A DNA stretch of 64,000 bases from contig NZ_FTOC01000003.1 of NCBI RefSeq assembly GCF_900156645.1, forward strand, positions 248,001 to 312,000, read 5' to 3'. This document shows, piece after piece, positions 18,182 through 27,660 of this stretch (its first letter is position 1; each line of letters starts with the position of its first letter). Source of the stretch: Salimicrobium flavidum (GTDB taxonomy: Bacteria; Bacillota; Bacilli; Bacillales; Halobacillaceae). Under the pieces are notes generated by a model. It had not been told where the DNA came from and made no database searches. It worked only from the letters and a program-made list of their open reading frames with translations. The translations under genes and the position numbers were made by a program.

Positions 18182-18335
18182 TTGCCTGAACTTTTAATCA
18201 TCCTCTAACCTCAAAACATGCATTAACGATTACTATTATAAAGGCTCTGTTAAACGCCAATGTTGATATATTGATTTTCTAAAGGGAAATTGTGTTAAAT
18301 TTAAATTACCAAGTTATATGTTGGGGGAGCTTTTA

Positions 18336-18482
18336 GTGTTGAAATTGGTTGATGACTTAGTAGGGGCAGGATATGATACTTTGAAATTTATTATAAGGTC
18401 AATTTGCTATTTACTTGCAGGAACGATAATTGTTGCAGTTCCAATATACATGATTGTTTGGATTCTCGGCATGTTTCAGTAA
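18336..18482 (+). CDS. 48-residue single-pass membrane protein
   Basis: A short gene starting at GTG 18336, with GGGGGAGC six bases upstream. The product has an amphipathic N-terminus (residues 1-20) and one strong membrane segment (about residues 23-45, LLAGTIIVAVPIYMIVWILG). It lies 155 bases downstream of the Avs-like gene and before a terminator. It may be an accessory of that gene or a type I toxin-like peptide; no homologue is recognised. Confidence 0.5.
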   Translation: MLKLVDDLVGAGYDTLKFIIRSICYLLAGTIIVAVPIYMIVWILGMFQ

Positions 18483-18530
18483 TGTAAATCAATTAACGGA
18501 GATATTAGTTTGATAAGACAATAATTCATT

Positions 18531-18566
18531 ATAGGACCTCCATATAATTGGAAGTCCTATTTTTTC
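18531..18566 (+). terminator. terminator after the small membrane protein
   Basis: ATAGGAC pairs with GTCCTAT, extended by inner TCCA and TTGGA, and is followed by TTTTTTC. It ends the Avs-like transcription unit. Confidence 0.8.
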
Positions 18567-18606
18567 TATAAATATCAACACTGAACTTTAATAGAGCCAT
18601 TATAAA

Positions 18607-18766
18607 AAAGACTTTATGGTGCGGAAAGGTTTTTCATATCCGATTATGTATCTCTGTGATCCGTATGGTATGAGGGCTAGATCTCCATCTTAGAAATTAC
18701 TAAGAATCATACGTTAGAGGAAGAAATCAACACATTTCACTGTGGAGAACCATAGATAACCATAAT
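18607..18766 (+). pseudogene. decayed ISL3 right end inside element 2
   Basis: The block aligns with the end of the intact ISL3 copy (57240-57400). The segment AATCATACGTTAGAGGAAGA and then CACTGTGGAGAACC is shared nearly base for base, and upstream there are the remains of the transposase C-terminus with stops and frameshifts. Only the right end is left; there is no left end or transposase body. Confidence 0.75.
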
Positions 18767-18800
18767 TGACTATTTATTCCATTTAATATTTAAATTTTTG

Positions 18801-18829
18801 TTGACAAAATATAAATTAAGTTATATAAT
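18801..18829 (+). promoter_or_regulatory. consensus sigma-A promoter, tns leader P1, element 2
   Basis: TTGACA at 18801-18806, a 17-base spacer and TATAAT at 18824-18829, in the same position relative to tniQ as in element 1. Confidence 0.8.
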
Positions 18830-18849
18830 TTAATATTAATGGTTTTTTA

Positions 18850-18878
18850 TTGACAAAGTTCAGGGTTTATATTAATAT
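18850..18878 (+). promoter_or_regulatory. sigma-A promoter, tns leader P2, element 2
   Basis: TTGACA at 18850-18855, 17-base spacer, TAATAT at 18873-18878. It matches element 1 promoter P2. Confidence 0.75.
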
Positions 18879-18892
18879 AAGTTTAAGTATTA

Positions 18893-18926
18893 AAGTGTGC
18901 TCATTCGTTATTGAATGGGGGCACTT
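18893..18926 (+). promoter_or_regulatory. conserved leader hairpin upstream of tniQ, element 2
   Basis: AAGTGTGCTCATTC pairs with GAATGGGGGCACTT around a 6-base loop, with one G-G mismatch and two wobble pairs. The left arm is identical to element 1, while the loop and right arm vary. Confidence 0.6.
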
Positions 18927-19036
18927 AAGTTGTTTATAGGGGTTTCAACGATTGTTGACTTTTTATAGAAACGGTTTAGGAATTGAACCTTGGACCTTGA
19001 AAATTGAATAAAATTCTTAGGGATGGTAGGAGAAGT

Positions 19037-20344
19037 ATGTATATTTATAGAAAAAGAACTGTTATTTATAATTTGCCTCCTTTCAATGAGGATCTTCTAA
19101 CGAGAGAATCATTGGCCAGTTACCTTATTCGATTGTCAAACGAACACCATTTAACTGTAAATGATATGTTAAGGAACGTACTAGAAATAGAGTTTAATAA
19201 TAGCTCAATAGTAGATAAAAAGATTAAACTCCCAAAATATATTTATGAAAACAGTGAAGCAATTAACGGGTTTGGAAAATATGCAAGGGAACTCGTAATT
19301 GCATTGAATGAGCTAAGTTCTAGAGAAGGGTTGAATAAGTTAACTTTTTTAAACTGGAAAAAGTTAATACCTTCCAGGAATTTATTAGATAAGAAATTTA
19401 AGTATTGTCCTGACTGCTTAAAAGAGTGGAATAACGAGAACAAACTGTACTACCCACTAATCTGGGGGCTGAAGTTAGTAGAAGTGTGTGTGAATCATCA
19501 AAGAAAGTTAATCAGTTATTGTTTAAATTGTAATGAACAGATCACTTTTCTAAGAGGAAAAATGGTTATGGGAAAATGTTCGAAGTGTTTCAATTTATTT
19601 TTCGAAGGTAATTACTATCAAATTAAAGAAAAGATCGACGACTTTCAAGAATACGTGAGTGAAAATTTGAAATACTTGTTAAGTTTAGAAGAAAATCACA
19701 TTAATTCTTACCGCGATAATTTTATCGCTAACTTGAACTGGATACGCACAGAATATTTTAATGAAGAGCTAGGGAAGATGAGTGAGAGCTTACAGTTACC
19801 TAAAACTACGTTATACGAATATTTAACTGGTGAGCAGTTTCCTTCTTTGAAAAGACTAATGCATGTTGGTTATTGTCTGGATATTCCAACTAAGTCATTG
19901 TTGGAGAAAGAAGGAAAACTAACAAAAGAAATGGTGAAGGTAAGAGAAGTTCTATATGCTGATAAAAAAATAGCTAAAAGGCACTCATTGGATGAGGGAA
20001 AAATAGAAGAAAAGCTACGTATATTTTTAAATACCCAGGTTCCTTTTTCATTAGTTGATGTAGCGGGGGAAGTGGGAAGAGACAGAAAACTATTATATAA
20101 TCACTTCCCTATACTAAGTAAAAAAATTTCCAATAATTTTTTGGAATATTCCAAAAATAAAACTTCGGAAAGAAGAAACAAAATAAAATTAGAAATAGAA
20201 AAAGCGTTTCAGGAAATGGTTCAAGCAGGAATTTATCCAAGTCGTAGAAAGATAGAAAAGGAAGTTGAATCTTCGATAGGTGCGAAAGGCGTATTGAGAG
20301 AGAAAGAACTTCAGAATTATTGGTTACAGTTAAAACGGTCCTAA
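19037..20344 (+). CDS. tniQ: TniQ/TnsD-family target-selection protein, element 2, first copy
   Basis: A 435-residue TniQ protein, clearly the orthologue of the first TniQ of element 1: MYIYRKRTVIYNLPPFNEDL at the start, the same zinc-finger cysteines (CPDC, CVNH, CLNC, CSKC), the middle HTH-like KTTLYEYLTGEQFPSLKRL, and the C-terminal IYPSRRKIE module. The start ATG 19037 follows GTAGGAGAAGT. It opens the tns operon of element 2, 40 bases before tnsAB. Confidence 0.9.
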   Translation: MYIYRKRTVIYNLPPFNEDLLTRESLASYLIRLSNEHHLTVNDMLRNVLEIEFNNSSIVDKKIKLPKYIYENSEAINGFGKYARELVIALNELSSREGLNKLTFLNWKKLIPSRNLLDKKFKYCPDCLKEWNNENKLYYPLIWGLKLVEVCVNHQRKLISYCLNCNEQITFLRGKMVMGKCSKCFNLFFEGNYYQIKEKIDDFQEYVSENLKYLLSLEENHINSYRDNFIANLNWIRTEYFNEELGKMSESLQLPKTTLYEYLTGEQFPSLKRLMHVGYCLDIPTKSLLEKEGKLTKEMVKVREVLYADKKIAKRHSLDEGKIEEKLRIFLNTQVPFSLVDVAGEVGRDRKLLYNHFPILSKKISNNFLEYSKNKTSERRNKIKLEIEKAFQEMVQAGIYPSRRKIEKEVESSIGAKGVLREKELQNYWLQLKRS

Positions 20345-20384
20345 GAAGAGCGTGATAAATTTCGAAGAAAGGGATAGGATACCA

Positions 20385-23021
20385 ATGATGGATGATAAAA
20401 CGTTTGAGAAATGGAAGCAAAACTCTGATCTATCATCAAAGGCCCTTGAAGAAATATCAGAAATCAGGCGTACTCCGCCATCTAGAAGAGTAGGAGATAG
20501 TCGCTACAGTGTAACCGGTCGTTTCAGTAGTAAGAAAATGAAGTCTACAATTCAATTCGAAAGCCACAAAGTAGAACTGCCTTATATTTATCAACTAGAG
20601 CATAATGATGATGTACTGGAGTTTTATGATCAACCTCTCCAATTAAAAGTAAATCATATTACTAAAAATGGAAAGAAGAGCACGTTTTTATATACACCTG
20701 ATTTTTTCGTAATTGAAAAGAATAAAGCATACTGGGTAGAGTGTAAAAGAGAAGAAGAACTCTTAAACCTACTGCAAAAAGATTCAACTAAGTATTCTTA
20801 TGTTAGTGGAAGATGGAGTTATTTGCCCGGAGAAAGGTATGCAGAAGAATTAGGGATTGGTTTTGAAGTGTTTACATCTGAGAATATTAATTGGATATTC
20901 CAAAGAAATCTAACTTATATAGAAGATTATTTTACAAGTGATTGGTTTGTAGACGAGGTCTCTTATGATAAGTTACAGAAAACATTAATTAAAAAACCAG
21001 GAGTTACATTGAAAAGCTTAGAAGAAATTGGATTTAGTAAGCAAATGATCCTATCTTCTCTCGCTAATAATTTAATATATGTAGATTTAAACACTCAATT
21101 ACTGAAGGATACAGAAAAAGTGAACGTTTTTTTATCTAATGAGCAGATGGCAGGGTTTCAATTCTTTAATCAAAACAAAATTTGGAGGAACATTGAAGAA
21201 GTTAAACTTAAAAGTGGTGAACTTATACTCTGGGGGGAAGCTGAGTGGGAGATAGTAAACTGTGATAACAAATTTGTTTTTTTAGTTTCCTTTAAGCAGG
21301 AAGCATTGAAACTTCCGTTAGGTTTATTTGAAGACTATGTTCAAAAAGGGCATATTAGAGGTGTTGGGAAAAAAGTCAACGCTAGTCAAAGTGAATCAAT
21401 GGGAATATTAGAAAGTGCCAGTGAAAGTGAATTGAAAGTTGCTAATGATCGTTATGAAGCAGTTATGAATTATTTGGAAGAAAAAGATTTGAACAGCATA
21501 GTCACAAAAAGAACGATTAGAAGTTGGGTCAAGAAGTTTAAAGACGCTCAAATAAAGTATGGTAATGGGTATATAGGTTTGATACCTTCAACAAAAAAGA
21601 AAGGAAACAAAAAAAGAAGGTTCCCTAAAGAAACATTAGACTTAATGAATGAAATTATTGAAACCAGTTATTATTTGGGTAAATCCAAGTCAGCAAAAGT
21701 AGTATATGGAGAGTTTGCTTTAGCTTGTAAAGAAAGAAGGCTTTACGCACCTAGCTATAGATCTTTTTGTGAAGAAATAAGTAATATCAATGTTTATGTT
21801 AAAACTAGGGAACGTAAAGGAAGACGTGCTGCATATAATAATGAAGAATTTTATAAAGAAGAACGGTTCACCTCGCCTAAACATGGGGAAAGAGCTTTAG
21901 AATTAGCCCATATTGACCACACACAGTTAGATGTAGAGGTAGAATATAATGAAAAGGAATCTAAAAGGCCTTGGTGTACTTGCATGATAGATGCCTATTC
22001 AAGAAAAGTACTAGCTTTAGTGATAAGTTTTGATCCTCCTTCTTATGTAGCGTGTATGAATGCAATAAGAGATTGTGTAAGAAAACATAATCGTTTGCCA
22101 AATAGTATTGTTGTGGACGGTGGAAAAGAATTTAACAGTATTTACTTTGAATCTCTTCTAGCTATGCACAGTATACACAAAAAAGAGCGACCGCCAGGGC
22201 GTTCTCGCTACGGAAATGTGGGAGAAAGGTTTTTCGGTACAATAAATGAACTATTTATACACAATTTAGAGGGAAATACAAAAATTACAAAAAATGTGCG
22301 TCAGGTTACAAAGAGTGTGAACCCGAAAGAGAAAGTAGTGTGGAAATTGGAATTGTTGATTGAAAGGATGGAACTGTGGATAGAAGACGTCTATCATAAT
22401 AAGACCCACTCCACTACTTTTGAATCACCTAATGAAAGATTCAATGATTCTTTAAGAGATAGTGGAGTTAGAGAGAGAAGGTATATTCCCTATGACGAAA
22501 CTTTCATGATTATGACTTTACCTTCTCCTAGAAGAAAAACCAGAAAAGTTCATGTAGGTAGAGGAGTTAAGCTTAATTATGCATATTACTGGTGTGACGC
22601 ATTTAGAGATGGGGGGGTAGAGGAAGAAGATGTAGAAATTAAGTACGATCCATACGATATTAGTGTTTGCTATGTTTACGTGCATGGAAGATGGGAAAAA
22701 TGTTTCTCTGAACAATATAAGATTTTAAGTGGAAAAACCGAAAGAGAGTTGAAAATCATAACAGATAAGATTAGAGAGAAGCAAAAAAGTTATTCAAGAA
22801 TAGTCAGTATCAATGCACAAATGATAGCTAAATTTATTATTGAGACAGAACATATGGAGAACAATATGGAGGAGTTTAAGAGAGCAAATGAAAGTAATGA
22901 CGGATCTGAAAACAAAAATAGCGAGTATACGAGCACTGATGCTATGAGCTTCCATAAGGATGAAATTGAAATTGATGAAAGCAAACTCAAATTACTTGAA
23001 GGGTTTGATGAATTTGAATAA
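20385..23021 (+). CDS. tnsAB: TnsA-TnsB fusion transposase, element 2
   Basis: An 878-residue fusion from ATG 20385; an earlier in-frame GTG at 20352 is less likely because element 1 starts at the matching MM. The TnsA-like domain shows FESHKVE, TPDFF and VECK. The integrase triad is D511 (HIDHTQ), D578 (VVDGGKEF) and E614 (VGERFFG), again DD35E. It is similar along its full length to the element 1 protein but clearly diverged, with differences concentrated in the middle and the C-terminal tail. It overlaps tnsC by 14 bases. Confidence 0.92.
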   Translation: MMDDKTFEKWKQNSDLSSKALEEISEIRRTPPSRRVGDSRYSVTGRFSSKKMKSTIQFESHKVELPYIYQLEHNDDVLEFYDQPLQLKVNHITKNGKKSTFLYTPDFFVIEKNKAYWVECKREEELLNLLQKDSTKYSYVSGRWSYLPGERYAEELGIGFEVFTSENINWIFQRNLTYIEDYFTSDWFVDEVSYDKLQKTLIKKPGVTLKSLEEIGFSKQMILSSLANNLIYVDLNTQLLKDTEKVNVFLSNEQMAGFQFFNQNKIWRNIEEVKLKSGELILWGEAEWEIVNCDNKFVFLVSFKQEALKLPLGLFEDYVQKGHIRGVGKKVNASQSESMGILESASESELKVANDRYEAVMNYLEEKDLNSIVTKRTIRSWVKKFKDAQIKYGNGYIGLIPSTKKKGNKKRRFPKETLDLMNEIIETSYYLGKSKSAKVVYGEFALACKERRLYAPSYRSFCEEISNINVYVKTRERKGRRAAYNNEEFYKEERFTSPKHGERALELAHIDHTQLDVEVEYNEKESKRPWCTCMIDAYSRKVLALVISFDPPSYVACMNAIRDCVRKHNRLPNSIVVDGGKEFNSIYFESLLAMHSIHKKERPPGRSRYGNVGERFFGTINELFIHNLEGNTKITKNVRQVTKSVNPKEKVVWKLELLIERMELWIEDVYHNKTHSTTFESPNERFNDSLRDSGVRERRYIPYDETFMIMTLPSPRRKTRKVHVGRGVKLNYAYYWCDAFRDGGVEEEDVEIKYDPYDISVCYVYVHGRWEKCFSEQYKILSGKTERELKIITDKIREKQKSYSRIVSINAQMIAKFIIETEHMENNMEEFKRANESNDGSENKNSEYTSTDAMSFHKDEIEIDESKLKLLEGFDEFE

Positions 23022-24090
23022 GGATTCAAAGAAGCTTTTGTCAGAGTTTGATGCTTACACGTCTCCACATGCGAAAATGGCTGAGGCTTTAAAGGAACTT
23101 AAGGAAGAAGTAATGGCTGATGAAAATATCAACATTCTTTTAGTTGTTGGGCCGTCAGGCGTAGGTAAGTCAAAACTTGCAGAGATTTTCATTGAAGAAA
23201 TTTTAGACTCTATGGAAGAGGAAATGATAAAGGATACTTCCTTCATTCCTATAACTGGAATAGAGCTTCCAAATCCAGATCTAGGAAACTTCAACTGGAA
23301 AGATTTTTATTATAGGGTATTGCTAAGTCTTAATGAACCGTTAGTTGACAGGAAAACTAATGTGAATAGAGGGGTTAGAAATAATGATCGATATGTAAAT
23401 GAAGGGAGAAAATCAACAGTAGGAGATCTAAGGAGATCGTTAGAAAGAGCTATTTATCATAGAAGAACAAGAGCGATAATAATAGATGAAGCTCAGCATT
23501 TTTTTAGGCTGAAGACTGGAAAGGCAGTAGCAGAACAGTTTAATTCTATTAAGTCTTTAGCAAATATGTCCGGAGCTAAGATAATTTTGTTTGGTACCTA
23601 TGATTTAATTTCAATAATGAACCTAGATGGTCAACTTTCTCGCAGAGTTGAGGAGATCCATTTCCCCCGTTATGATTTAAATAATGAGAAAGATGTGGAA
23701 GATTTTATTAACATCCTATATACGTTTCAAAGAAAACTTCCTGTAGAGAAACCACCTGACTTGTTGAGTGAAAGAAAATACATTTACGAAAAAAGCTTAG
23801 GATGCGTGGGTATCCTTAAAACCTGGTTGCAAAAAAGCTTAAGAGAAACTATAAAAAATGGGGAGGAGACCATTACATTAGAAAGTTTAAGGAAAACCTC
23901 CATGAATCATACAAAACTACTAACATTGTTTAAGGAAATAGTTGTAGGTGAAGAAATTTTTAAAGAAAGTAAAAGCGATGCTATTGAACTTAAGAAGATG
24001 TTGGGTGTGGAAAACCTAGAAGACAAGCCTAATAAGAGAAAAGGAAACAACAATCCTGGTAAAAGAAAACCTAATAGGGATGAGGTTTGA
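23008..24090 (+). CDS. tnsC: TnsC AAA ATPase, element 2
   Basis: A 360-residue ATPase from ATG 23008 (GAAGGG upstream), overlapping the end of tnsAB. Walker A is VVGPSGVGKSK, Walker B AIIIDEAQHFF, with IILFGTYDL and LSRRVEEIHFPRY after it. The tail ends NPGKRKPNRDEV, matching the end of the element 1 protein (QPGKRKPSRDVV), so this basic tail is conserved and probably has a role. In element 2 the second tniQ does not follow directly; about 6.4 kb of cargo separates them. Confidence 0.9.
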   Translation: MNLNKDSKKLLSEFDAYTSPHAKMAEALKELKEEVMADENINILLVVGPSGVGKSKLAEIFIEEILDSMEEEMIKDTSFIPITGIELPNPDLGNFNWKDFYYRVLLSLNEPLVDRKTNVNRGVRNNDRYVNEGRKSTVGDLRRSLERAIYHRRTRAIIIDEAQHFFRLKTGKAVAEQFNSIKSLANMSGAKIILFGTYDLISIMNLDGQLSRRVEEIHFPRYDLNNEKDVEDFINILYTFQRKLPVEKPPDLLSERKYIYEKSLGCVGILKTWLQKSLRETIKNGEETITLESLRKTSMNHTKLLTLFKEIVVGEEIFKESKSDAIELKKMLGVENLEDKPNKRKGNNNPGKRKPNRDEV

Positions 24091-24501
24091 TGAACCGTAT
24101 CACGAGTAAATGAGTTTCCATATCCAATTTTCAAATGAGACAGTGCTGGTAATTTTCCATCAAGACCTGTTCCTGTATTATGCCAAAATTTTAGATATGT
24201 GAACGTCAAAACTATTAGGAGAATAATACCCTAACCTAGTAGTCCCATCACTAAAAAGTATCTGTTGCCAATGTATCAAAGATATTAATGAGCCTTATTC
24301 AGAAAACGAAAAAGTATATATTTCCAAACCTTCATTATAAGCAATCAAAGATTCTGGTGCCTGTTACACAAAAGGTTTCAGGCAATTTAAATTTGTACAT
24401 TCGTGTGGTATAATTGACTTTGTCCTTTTAACTCTAATTACTGGTAAAAGGTAAATTTAAGCAAAGAATGTTTTAGACTAAGAAAAAAGCGAAGTGATAA
24501 A
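24091..24501. other. intergenic, decayed sequence before the methyltransferases
   Basis: No intact gene is seen. On the minus strand, 24100-24209 can be read as a plausible protein piece (HNTGTGLDGKLPALSHLKIG), perhaps from a lost cargo gene. TATAAT at 24409-24414 could serve as the -10 box for the methyltransferase genes, but no good -35 box is visible. Confidence 0.4.
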
Positions 24502-25869
24502 GTGGATAAAGTCCTTACTCCTGAGGAAGTTAACATTTTTCCTTATGAATATATAGAAAAAGGTTCTATTTATACTTTCAAACCTGAAGTTTCAAGAGAA
24601 GTTACGAACTACACCCATGGTATGCACAATTATCCAGCAAAGTATATACCTCAAATTCCTAGATGGGCTTTTTTATATAGCGACCTAAAAAAAGGGGACG
24701 TTGTTTTAGATCCTTTTAATGGAAGTGGCACAACTTCATTAGAAGCTAAACTGCAAGGTTTTAACTCATATGCGACAGAGATAAACCCATTAGGGAGACT
24801 GTTAGCAAAGGTTAAAACTACTCCAATGCATTTTTTAAACGAACTCAATATTGAGATTCTAATAAGTTCAATTAAACATATCTTCCTTCAAGATGACAGC
24901 TATATTAAAATAGATAACTCAGAAGAGGATATTAACCTTCACGAGAATTGGAATTTTTGGTTTGAGGAACAGAATGCCATAGATTTGATAAGAATAAAAA
25001 GAATAATCAGGAACTTAGATACAGAATCTGTTGGGTTTACTATAGACAATAAAGAGCTAAGTGACTTGAAGGACTTCTTGATAATTTGTTATTCATCTAT
25101 GGTTAAGAAAGTTTCATACTTCGATGAACGAGAGATTAAAGTACGAAAAAAGAAAGACAAATTTGATGAAGGATTACCTGATACGTTGGATATATTTTTG
25201 AAGGTAGTTCATAAGCACTTGGAGAGTATGATTGAATTTTCCAATCATGTAAAGGGTACTAATACAGTTTCTGAAATTGTCCCTAGAGATGCAACTGAAA
25301 TAGAATTAAATGACAATTATGTAGACTTAATTGTAACTTCTCCACCTTACCTTAATGCTATCGATTACCCAATGGCTCACAAGTATAACTTATTCTTTTT
25401 AGACTTAGTTAACCCTGATGATTATTCAAATCACTGCAGAGATTATGTGGGAGTAACTGAGAGAGTCGTGACAAAGTCTTTATATTCTCAAAAAAGACTT
25501 TTAGGATATAAAGTTGTTGATGATATAATAGAGGATTTATATAGTACGGGAGACACTACGGACAGAAATCGAGCATATATTATTTGGCAATACTTTGACA
25601 ATATGCTTAGGTTTTTGCAGGAGTCTTATCGTGTTTTAAAACCAGGTAAAAATTTAATTATTGTTATTGGTGATAATAACATCCGTAAAAGATATATCCC
25701 TACACATGAATATATTAGAGAATTAGCTACTTCTAATCGTGTTGGATTCGAATTAGATACCTATTTCTATCATCAGCTCAGGAACATAAAATTAAAAGTA
25801 AACAGAAACAAAACTGGTGGAAAAATTAAATACGAAATGATAATGATTCTTAAAAAGCCATTAAATTAA
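24502..25869 (+). CDS. DNA methyltransferase (N4C/N6A type), first of pair
   Basis: A 455-residue methyltransferase. Motif I is DPFNGSGTT (SAM binding) at about residue 71, and the catalytic motif is TSPPYLN near residue 278, the SPPY form typical of amino-methyltransferases that act on N4-cytosine or N6-adenine. The region between and after would hold the target recognition domain. The start is GTG 24502, with AGTGA upstream. It is followed after 14 bases by a second methyltransferase of the same class, which suggests an asymmetric recognition site with one enzyme per strand. Confidence 0.85.
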   Translation: MDKVLTPEEVNIFPYEYIEKGSIYTFKPEVSREVTNYTHGMHNYPAKYIPQIPRWAFLYSDLKKGDVVLDPFNGSGTTSLEAKLQGFNSYATEINPLGRLLAKVKTTPMHFLNELNIEILISSIKHIFLQDDSYIKIDNSEEDINLHENWNFWFEEQNAIDLIRIKRIIRNLDTESVGFTIDNKELSDLKDFLIICYSSMVKKVSYFDEREIKVRKKKDKFDEGLPDTLDIFLKVVHKHLESMIEFSNHVKGTNTVSEIVPRDATEIELNDNYVDLIVTSPPYLNAIDYPMAHKYNLFFLDLVNPDDYSNHCRDYVGVTERVVTKSLYSQKRLLGYKVVDDIIEDLYSTGDTTDRNRAYIIWQYFDNMLRFLQESYRVLKPGKNLIIVIGDNNIRKRYIPTHEYIRELATSNRVGFELDTYFYHQLRNIKLKVNRNKTGGKIKYEMIMILKKPLN

Positions 25870-25898
25870 TATTCGAAAAGGAAATGAGGGGAAGTTTG

Positions 25899-27143
25899 GT
25901 GCAGACTGACTATAGCACTTTGAAGCAATTAGACTGGCAATTTGGTGATTTTAAAAAAGAGGCGAAAAATTTCACTCATGATTTACATCCCTATTTTGGT
26001 AAATTTCACCCGATGATAGCAAGAACATTAATTGAAGAATTAGCTCCTGACTCTAAATATATTATTGACCCATTTTGCGGTAGCGGTACAACTTTAGTCG
26101 AGGCTAAAGCACTTGGTAAAAATGGAATTGGAGTGGATGCTAATCCCTTAGCTTCACTAATGGCGCAAGTGAAAACAACATCAATTGATAACTTTATATT
26201 AAAAGATATATACATGAACTTACCTGAATACTTACTGACCAAATATGAATATATTGATCACTATGAAGTTTTGGAGAAAATAGAGATTATTAAACCAGAA
26301 ATTCATAATGAAAAAAAGTGGTTTCAAGATAATGTACTAAAAGAACTTGGTTTAATAAAATTAAGTATTGAAGAGTATTTTCAAACTAAGGATTGGCATG
26401 AAGATAAAGTACAGGCAGCTAAAAACTTATGTCTTCTAGCGTTTTCTAGAATTATCACTTCAGTTTCTAATCAACAAACAGAATCTAAGTATAAAGCTGT
26501 CGATAAGAATATAGAAAATGGAGTTGCAATCGACAAATTTGTAGACCACTTAAGAATTTGTATAGATAAAATAGAGGACTTCAATGGGAGTACTGGAAAT
26601 GTTGAAATTGAGATACACAATAGTGATTCTAGGTATTTAAATTTTATTGAGGATGAGAAATGTGACTTCTTAGTAACATCTCCTCCATACCTGAATTCAT
26701 GGGATTATGGACTTTATCATAAATTCAGATTTCTTTGGCTCAACCTTGGAGTTAAAGAATATAACAATAAAGAAATTGGAAGGCACCTTAGAAGAGTAGG
26801 GGATGTAGTTGATAGGTATAGAAACGATATGAGTCTATGCTTAAAGGAATTCTCTCGTGTTTTAAAACCAGGTAGTTATTGTTGTATTGTAAATGCAAAT
26901 TCTATAGTAAAAAAAGAATATGTAAATACTACTGAAATAATAATAGAGGAAGCTAGAAAAGCTGATCTAATTCTCGAAGATATTGTTGATAAAAAAGTCT
27001 TTGGTCCACATTCTGGTATGCATGCCTCATTACTAACTAAAAAAACGGAAATAAAATCAAACCCTGCAACTGAAAAGATGAGAACTTCAGGTAAAGAAGA
27101 ACAGATAATCATTCTAAAAAAGTATGATTCAAGCAAAGAATAG
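25899..27143 (+). CDS. DNA methyltransferase (N4C/N6A type), second of pair
   Basis: About 414 residues from GTG 25899 (or TTG 25896), with GAGGGGAAG as ribosome-binding site; the frame is open from ATG 25884. Motif I is DPFCGSGTT and the catalytic motif TSPPYLNSWDY. Both enzymes share an N-terminal NFTHDLHPY/NYTHGMHNY segment, so they are paralogues. With its neighbour it should protect the host from the nuclease candidates encoded opposite at 27211-28724. Confidence 0.85.
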   Translation: MQTDYSTLKQLDWQFGDFKKEAKNFTHDLHPYFGKFHPMIARTLIEELAPDSKYIIDPFCGSGTTLVEAKALGKNGIGVDANPLASLMAQVKTTSIDNFILKDIYMNLPEYLLTKYEYIDHYEVLEKIEIIKPEIHNEKKWFQDNVLKELGLIKLSIEEYFQTKDWHEDKVQAAKNLCLLAFSRIITSVSNQQTESKYKAVDKNIENGVAIDKFVDHLRICIDKIEDFNGSTGNVEIEIHNSDSRYLNFIEDEKCDFLVTSPPYLNSWDYGLYHKFRFLWLNLGVKEYNNKEIGRHLRRVGDVVDRYRNDMSLCLKEFSRVLKPGSYCCIVNANSIVKKEYVNTTEIIIEEARKADLILEDIVDKKVFGPHSGMHASLLTKKTEIKSNPATEKMRTSGKEEQIIILKKYDSSKE

Positions 27144-27170
27144 ATTGTGACTGACAAATACTATTTCAAA

Positions 27171-27212
27171 AAGAATGACATCTATCCAGAAGATAGATGT
27201 CATTCTTTTTTT
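27171..27212. terminator. bidirectional terminator between convergent R-M genes
   Basis: A perfect 16-base stem, AAGAATGACATCTATC with GATAGATGTCATTCTT, loop CAGAA, then T run. It ends the plus-strand methyltransferases and the minus-strand nuclease genes. The minus-strand stop codon at 27211-27213 touches its edge. Confidence 0.93.
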
Positions 27213-27660
27213 AACCTGTTTTATAAATTTTCCCCTTTAATGTGTGGGTTTCTTTATCATATCCCATATAAGTGAAGGGGTATAAATCTATGGGAATACT
27301 TTCTGGGATTTGAACGCTTTTAGCTATAAATCCATAATCAATTTTATCTATCTTGACGTTTAGAATAATTTCGAGACGACTAATTAATTCATTTTCTTTT
27401 TTTTTGTACTTTTTGAGCTTATTTAAATACTCACTATTTAAACTACTGTCAACTTCGAATAATAAGAGGTTTCCATCTTTATATAACAATATATCAGGTG
27501 AAAGATTGTAAATGCCTTCCCACAATTCATTTATCGAGGCTGTCTGTCCCATTCCTGACCTTCTTCCACCTGGCAAATCCTTATATAATAATTCCCAACC
27601 TTGATGAGTATAGTGAGTAATTGTGAAGTTTATTAAATAAGTTTGTGTGATCCTAATCAC
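27211..27660 (-). CDS. PD-(D/E)XK-like nuclease candidate
   Basis: A 149-residue protein starting at GTG 27660, whose GTGA overlaps the stop of the upstream gene, so they are translated together. The segment SPDILLYKDGNLLLFEVD looks like a PD...ExK nuclease core, with Asp in place of the usual Lys. This makes it a possible restriction subunit or a sensor that lost catalysis. It is co-transcribed with the 355-residue protein and opposite the methyltransferases. Confident only that it belongs to the R-M locus. Confidence 0.6.
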   Translation of the reverse strand: MIRITQTYLINFTITHYTHQGWELLYKDLPGGRRSGMGQTASINELWEGIYNLSPDILLYKDGNLLLFEVDSSLNSEYLNKLKKYKKKENELISRLEIILNVKIDKIDYGFIAKSVQIPESIPIDLYPFTYMGYDKETHTLKGKIYKTG

